Below are positions 61,080 to 64,000 of a stretch of 64,000 bases of DNA, piece by piece. The notes under the pieces were generated by a model. It saw nothing but the letters and a program-made list of their open reading frames with translations, was not told where the DNA came from and made no database searches. Position numbers and translations under genes: made by a program. The stretch spans positions 1 to 64,000 of the forward strand of contig JADCGL010000018.1 of the NCBI GenBank assembly GCA_020248985.1, in the 5' to 3' direction. Each line of letters opens with the position of its first letter. Positions within the stretch are counted from its first letter, which is position 1. The stretch is from Telmatospirillum sp. Lineage in GTDB: Bacteria; Pseudomonadota; Alphaproteobacteria; CACIAM-22H2.

Positions 61080-62198
61080 TTGGCGCTTTTGGCAACGCAT
61101 GTCGGCTCGCTGCCGCGCACGCAAGACGTCGTCGATTTCCTGTTCGCGCGCGAACGTGGAGAGGCGTACGACCAAGCCGCGTTCGACGCGTGCATGACGG
61201 TCGCCGTCCTCAAACTCGTCGAACGCCAGAAGGCGGCCGGCATCGACATCGTGTCGGACGGCGAGACGTCGAAAATCTCCTACGCGACCTATGTGAAGGA
61301 TCGCTACACGGGCTTCGGCGGCGACAGCCCGCGCAACGCCCCCGCCGACCTCAAAATGTTTCCGACCTTCCTCGAGCGTCTTGCCAAGCAAGGCGGCACG
61401 CCGCAATACAGCCGCCCGCAATGCATCGGCCCGGTCGCGTCGAAAGGCCAGGGCGAACTCGGCAAGGACATCGCCGCCCTCAAGGCTGCGATGGCTACGC
61501 ACGGCGTTGCGCGCGGTTTCATGAATGCGGCCTCGCCCGGCGTGATCTCGCTGTTCCTGCAGAATGTCTACTACAAGACGCGCGAAGCCTATCTCGAGGC
61601 TTTGGCCGAGGCGATGCGTGCCGAGTATCGCACCATCCTCGAGGCCGGCCTCGATCTGCAGCTCGATTGCCCCGATCTCGCACTCTCGCGCCACATGCTG
61701 TTTGCGCATCTCGACGACGAGGCGTTCCTGAAAGTCGCGGCCTTGCATGTCGAAGCGCTCGAACATGCGCTGCAGGGCCTGCCGCGCGACCGCATCCGTC
61801 TGCATATCTGCTGGGGCAACTACGAAGGCCCGCATTGCTGCGACATCGACATGGCGAAGGTGTTCGCGCTGCTGATGCGCGTGCCCGCGCGCTACATCCT
61901 GTTTGAAACCGCCAATCCGCGGCACGGCCACGAATGGACCGTGTTCCGCGACCGAGCCGCGGAAATCCCCGACGACAAGATTCTTGTGCCGGGGGCCGTC
62001 GATACGACGACGAATTTCATCGAACACCCGGATCTGGTGGCCCAGCGCCTCAAACATTTCGTCGATATCGTGGGTGCCGAACGCGTCGTGGCGGGCTCCG
62101 ATTGCGGCTTCGGCACGTTTGCGGGCTTCGGTGCAGTCGATCCTGAGATCGCCTGGGCGAAACTCGCCACGCTCAAAGAGGGTGCGCGGCGCGTGTGA
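61080..62198 (+). CDS. MetE-like core methyltransferase (cobalamin-independent methionine synthase family, single domain)
   Basis: This 372-residue protein matches only the C-terminal catalytic barrel of MetE. The putative zinc site is conserved: His242 and Cys244 (LHICWGNYEG), Glu276 (LFETANPRH) and Cys342 (GSDCGFGTF). The N-terminal MetE half is absent, as in archaeal core MetE and the catabolic alkyltransferase relatives. The start is TTG 61080; gggggagg lies 5-6 bases upstream and no ATG/GTG is in frame nearby. In this setting it may transfer a methyl or alkyl group from a substrate to a thiol, but that is an inference. Confidence 0.84.
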   Translation: MALLATHVGSLPRTQDVVDFLFARERGEAYDQAAFDACMTVAVLKLVERQKAAGIDIVSDGETSKISYATYVKDRYTGFGGDSPRNAPADLKMFPTFLERLAKQGGTPQYSRPQCIGPVASKGQGELGKDIAALKAAMATHGVARGFMNAASPGVISLFLQNVYYKTREAYLEALAEAMRAEYRTILEAGLDLQLDCPDLALSRHMLFAHLDDEAFLKVAALHVEALEHALQGLPRDRIRLHICWGNYEGPHCCDIDMAKVFALLMRVPARYILFETANPRHGHEWTVFRDRAAEIPDDKILVPGAVDTTTNFIEHPDLVAQRLKHFVDIVGAERVVAGSDCGFGTFAGFGAVDPEIAWAKLATLKEGARRV

Positions 62199-62204
62199 CG
62201 GCAC

Positions 62205-63917
62205 TCATCCCTTGGCGATCGCGTCGGCGAATTTCTCGGCGATCATCAGCACGGGGATATTGAGATTCGCGCGTGGTGCCGTCGGCATCACCGACGCATC
62301 GACGACGCGCAAGCCGCCAAGCCCGTGCACGCGCGCATCGTTGGGGCTTACGACCGCGCCCCGGTCCGTCGCCGGGCCCATGCGGCACGTGCCGCAGGCA
62401 TGCCACTGGCCGAAGGCGCGGGCGCGCACATAGGCCTCGAGCGCTTCGTCGTCGGCGACGAGGGCTGCCAGCGTGGTGCCGCCGGATACGGCTTTGTCGA
62501 ACAACAATTTGCGCAACGCAGGGACATGGTCGATCGCGAGCGCCGTGGGCCACGTCAAAAGCAGATTGCGCAAAGTTTGGCGGCCGAGCGCTTTGGCAAA
62601 GCCCGTATAGCTCGAGGGCGACGCATGTTCGACAAGGGCGCCCAAGGGCGGTGCCGCCATCACGCGCGCCATGAAACGCATGCTCGCGATCAGGCGTGCG
62701 GCATCGCGCGGATCGGCCAGAAAATTGAATTCGACGCGCGGGCCCGTCGCGGGATCGGGGCTCTGCAACGCGACCGAGCCGCGCGCATGCACCTTGTTGA
62801 TCCACGACACGAGCGAGCCGATGCGCAAGCCCAGCGGATGCCACGCCGATTTGGCGACGACCATCATGTACATGTCGGACGGAGGACACGCGGCATGGCC
62901 CGAGCTGTAGCGCAAGGCGACATGGATATGGCGCCGTGTGGCCGCCAGGCGTGCCTGCGGCGGGATGAAGGCCGAAACCGAGATGCCCGGATGCTCCTGC
63001 AGATTCCGCCCGATACCTGGTAGATCCGCGACGCAATCGATGCCAAGGCGCATCGCAGCATCGCCGGGTCCGATGCCGGCGCGCAAGAGAATCGCCGGCG
63101 ATTGCAAGGCACCCGCCGACAGGATCGTCTCGTGCGCGGCAATCGAGAAACGTTGACCCGCGCGCCGCAGATCGAGGCCCACAACGCGCTTGCCCTCGAT
63201 GCGCAAGCCTTCGACCTGCGTGTCGGCGAGGATCGTGAGATTCGGGCGGCGGCGCGTTGCGGCATCGAGATAGGCCATGGCGGCCGACACGCGATGTGTG
63301 CCGTCGTTCGACAGCGTCTGCGCGAAATAGCCGTCTTCGAACACGCCGTTCTGGTCGCCGATATCGGCATAGCCGAGTGCTGCGAAGGACGATGCGGCGG
63401 CCGTCGAAAAGCCCGGCCATTTGGCGCGCGGGATGCGGTGGATCGGGATCGGCCCGTCGCTGTCGTGCAAAGGTCCCGAAAAATCGAGATCGCGTTCGAG
63501 CTTTTTGAAATAGCGCAATACGTTCGCCCAGTCCCAGCCGGCTGCACCCAGCGCTTGCCATTCGTCGTAGTCGGCGGGCGTGCCGCGATTGGCGACTTGG
63601 CCGTTGATCGACGAGCCGCCGCCGACGAGTTTGGCTTGTGCGTAAGGCTGGGCTTGGGCGCGCTCGGGCGCGTTATGGCTCACCGGTGCCGTATAGGCCG
63701 CGATCTCGGCCCAATGGTTGGCGGGATCGAACGCCGCACGGCCCGGATACATGTCGCGGATCGCACTTCCTTCTTGCCCCGGCGGCAGGTCGCGGCCCGC
63801 TTCGATGAGCAGCACGCGGCAAGCCGGGTTCTGCGACAGGCGATGTGCGAGCACGCAGCCCGCACTGCCCGCACCGACGATCGCGAAGTCCCAGCTGCCT
63901 TCGGCGATCGCGTCCAT
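62205..63917 (-). CDS. GMC family flavin oxidoreductase (choline dehydrogenase-like)
   Basis: This 570-residue FAD enzyme has the N-terminal dinucleotide motif DFAIVGAGSAGCVLAHRL, the GMC signature KLVGGGSSINGQVANRG and the C-terminal GMC_oxred_C region with HACGTCRMGPATDRGAV, containing the catalytic His, and VVDASVMPTAPRANLNIP. It oxidises an alcohol group with FAD. ATG 63917 is clear. It converges on the MetE-like gene with six bases between stops and is preceded by an ABC permease gene on the same strand, so it may belong to a second, leftward unit. Confidence 0.9.
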   Translation of the reverse strand: MDAIAEGSWDFAIVGAGSAGCVLAHRLSQNPACRVLLIEAGRDLPPGQEGSAIRDMYPGRAAFDPANHWAEIAAYTAPVSHNAPERAQAQPYAQAKLVGGGSSINGQVANRGTPADYDEWQALGAAGWDWANVLRYFKKLERDLDFSGPLHDSDGPIPIHRIPRAKWPGFSTAAASSFAALGYADIGDQNGVFEDGYFAQTLSNDGTHRVSAAMAYLDAATRRRPNLTILADTQVEGLRIEGKRVVGLDLRRAGQRFSIAAHETILSAGALQSPAILLRAGIGPGDAAMRLGIDCVADLPGIGRNLQEHPGISVSAFIPPQARLAATRRHIHVALRYSSGHAACPPSDMYMMVVAKSAWHPLGLRIGSLVSWINKVHARGSVALQSPDPATGPRVEFNFLADPRDAARLIASMRFMARVMAAPPLGALVEHASPSSYTGFAKALGRQTLRNLLLTWPTALAIDHVPALRKLLFDKAVSGGTTLAALVADDEALEAYVRARAFGQWHACGTCRMGPATDRGAVVSPNDARVHGLGGLRVVDASVMPTAPRANLNIPVLMIAEKFADAIAKG

Positions 63918-63922
63918 TGCGG

Positions 63923-64000
63923 CTAGCCTTTGACGGCGCCCTTGGTGAGGCCCGAGACGATGTGACGACCGAGTAGTGCGAACGCAACAAGGATCGGCAC
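63923..64000 (-). CDS. ABC importer permease, C-terminal fragment at window edge
   Basis: The last 25 codons of a MalG-type permease lie on the minus strand: VPILVAFALLGRHIVSGLTK followed by GAVKG and stop at 63923-63925. The terminal SGLTxGAVKG motif is also seen in the permease ending at 54909. The rest of the gene lies beyond base 64000. It indicates a further sugar-type ABC importer encoded leftward, upstream of the GMC oxidoreductase. Confidence 0.82.
   Translation of the reverse strand: MPILVAFALLGRHIVSGLTKGAVKG

Noticed and set aside
1-64000. CRISPR arrays, insertion sequences, rRNA genes, prophage
   Set aside because: No regularly spaced identical repeats, transposase, integrase or phage structural genes, or rRNA sequence could be recognised on either strand.

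Overview
This GC-rich window comes from the chromosome of an alphaproteobacterium, most likely a Rhodospirillales-like lineage. The evidence is gene order: tolB-pal-cpoB-tilS-ftsH, folP-glmM-thiD, serC-serA ... hisZ-purA and an rpoH/rluD pair, plus a serC leader of the kind known from Alphaproteobacteria. Codon use is strongly GC3-biased, except in one AT-richer patch at about 29.9-31.4 kb. Coding density is high, ATGA-type overlaps are common, and TTG starts are unusually frequent (ftsH, rpoH, a hybrid kinase, an ABC permease, an EamA transporter, a MetE-like enzyme).

Layout. 1-7.4 kb: Tol-Pal envelope genes (tolB 3' part, pal, two extra OmpA-like lipoproteins, cpoB), then tilS and ftsH, closed by a strong terminator. 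7.6-14.4 kb: an accessory block (complete sugar-type ABC importer, amidohydrolase, AlkC-like glycosylase, small lipoprotein) that splits ftsH from folP. 14.5-17.6 kb: folP, glmM, thiD. 17.6-26.9 kb: a MocR regulator, a DUF1127 protein, a lactate-permease-like transporter and a run of small metabolic and detoxification genes (PaiB-like, PhzF, three GNATs, LysE, AraC-Ogt, MaoC), then an L,D-transpeptidase-fold protein and FabI on the other strand.

27.0-29.9 kb: serC and serA behind a structured leader that hides the serC ribosome-binding site. 29.9-32.9 kb: an accessory patch between serA and hisZ with a SIR2-like protein (candidate anti-phage NADase), two decayed antitoxin genes, a DUF2283 protein, an FTR1 iron permease and an inverted-repeat-rich gap. 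32.9-41.4 kb: hisZ, purA, a large kinase-fold protein lacking catalytic Asp residues with a small membrane partner, rpoH, rluD, ltaE and tRNA-Glu(CTC). 41.7-50.3 kb: mixed genes, including an arsA without other ars genes, bluB, a transglutaminase-like protein, a hybrid sensor kinase and an isochorismatase-fold hydrolase.

50.4-64 kb: a large catabolic locus. A complete ABC importer feeds an apparent operon encoding a HisD-like dehydrogenase (HpsN type), an SDR, a LacI regulator, a tandem SnoaL-like protein, a bicupin and a MetE-like core methyltransferase. A second SnoaL-like protein is divergent, a GMC oxidoreductase is convergent, and the tail of another ABC permease lies at the edge. A 16-bp LacI-type palindrome sits in the divergent promoter region. 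The substrate is unknown; the enzyme mix suggests stepwise oxidation of a polyol-like compound with a methyl-transfer step. This locus and the SIR2 patch are the best places to look for undescribed biology.
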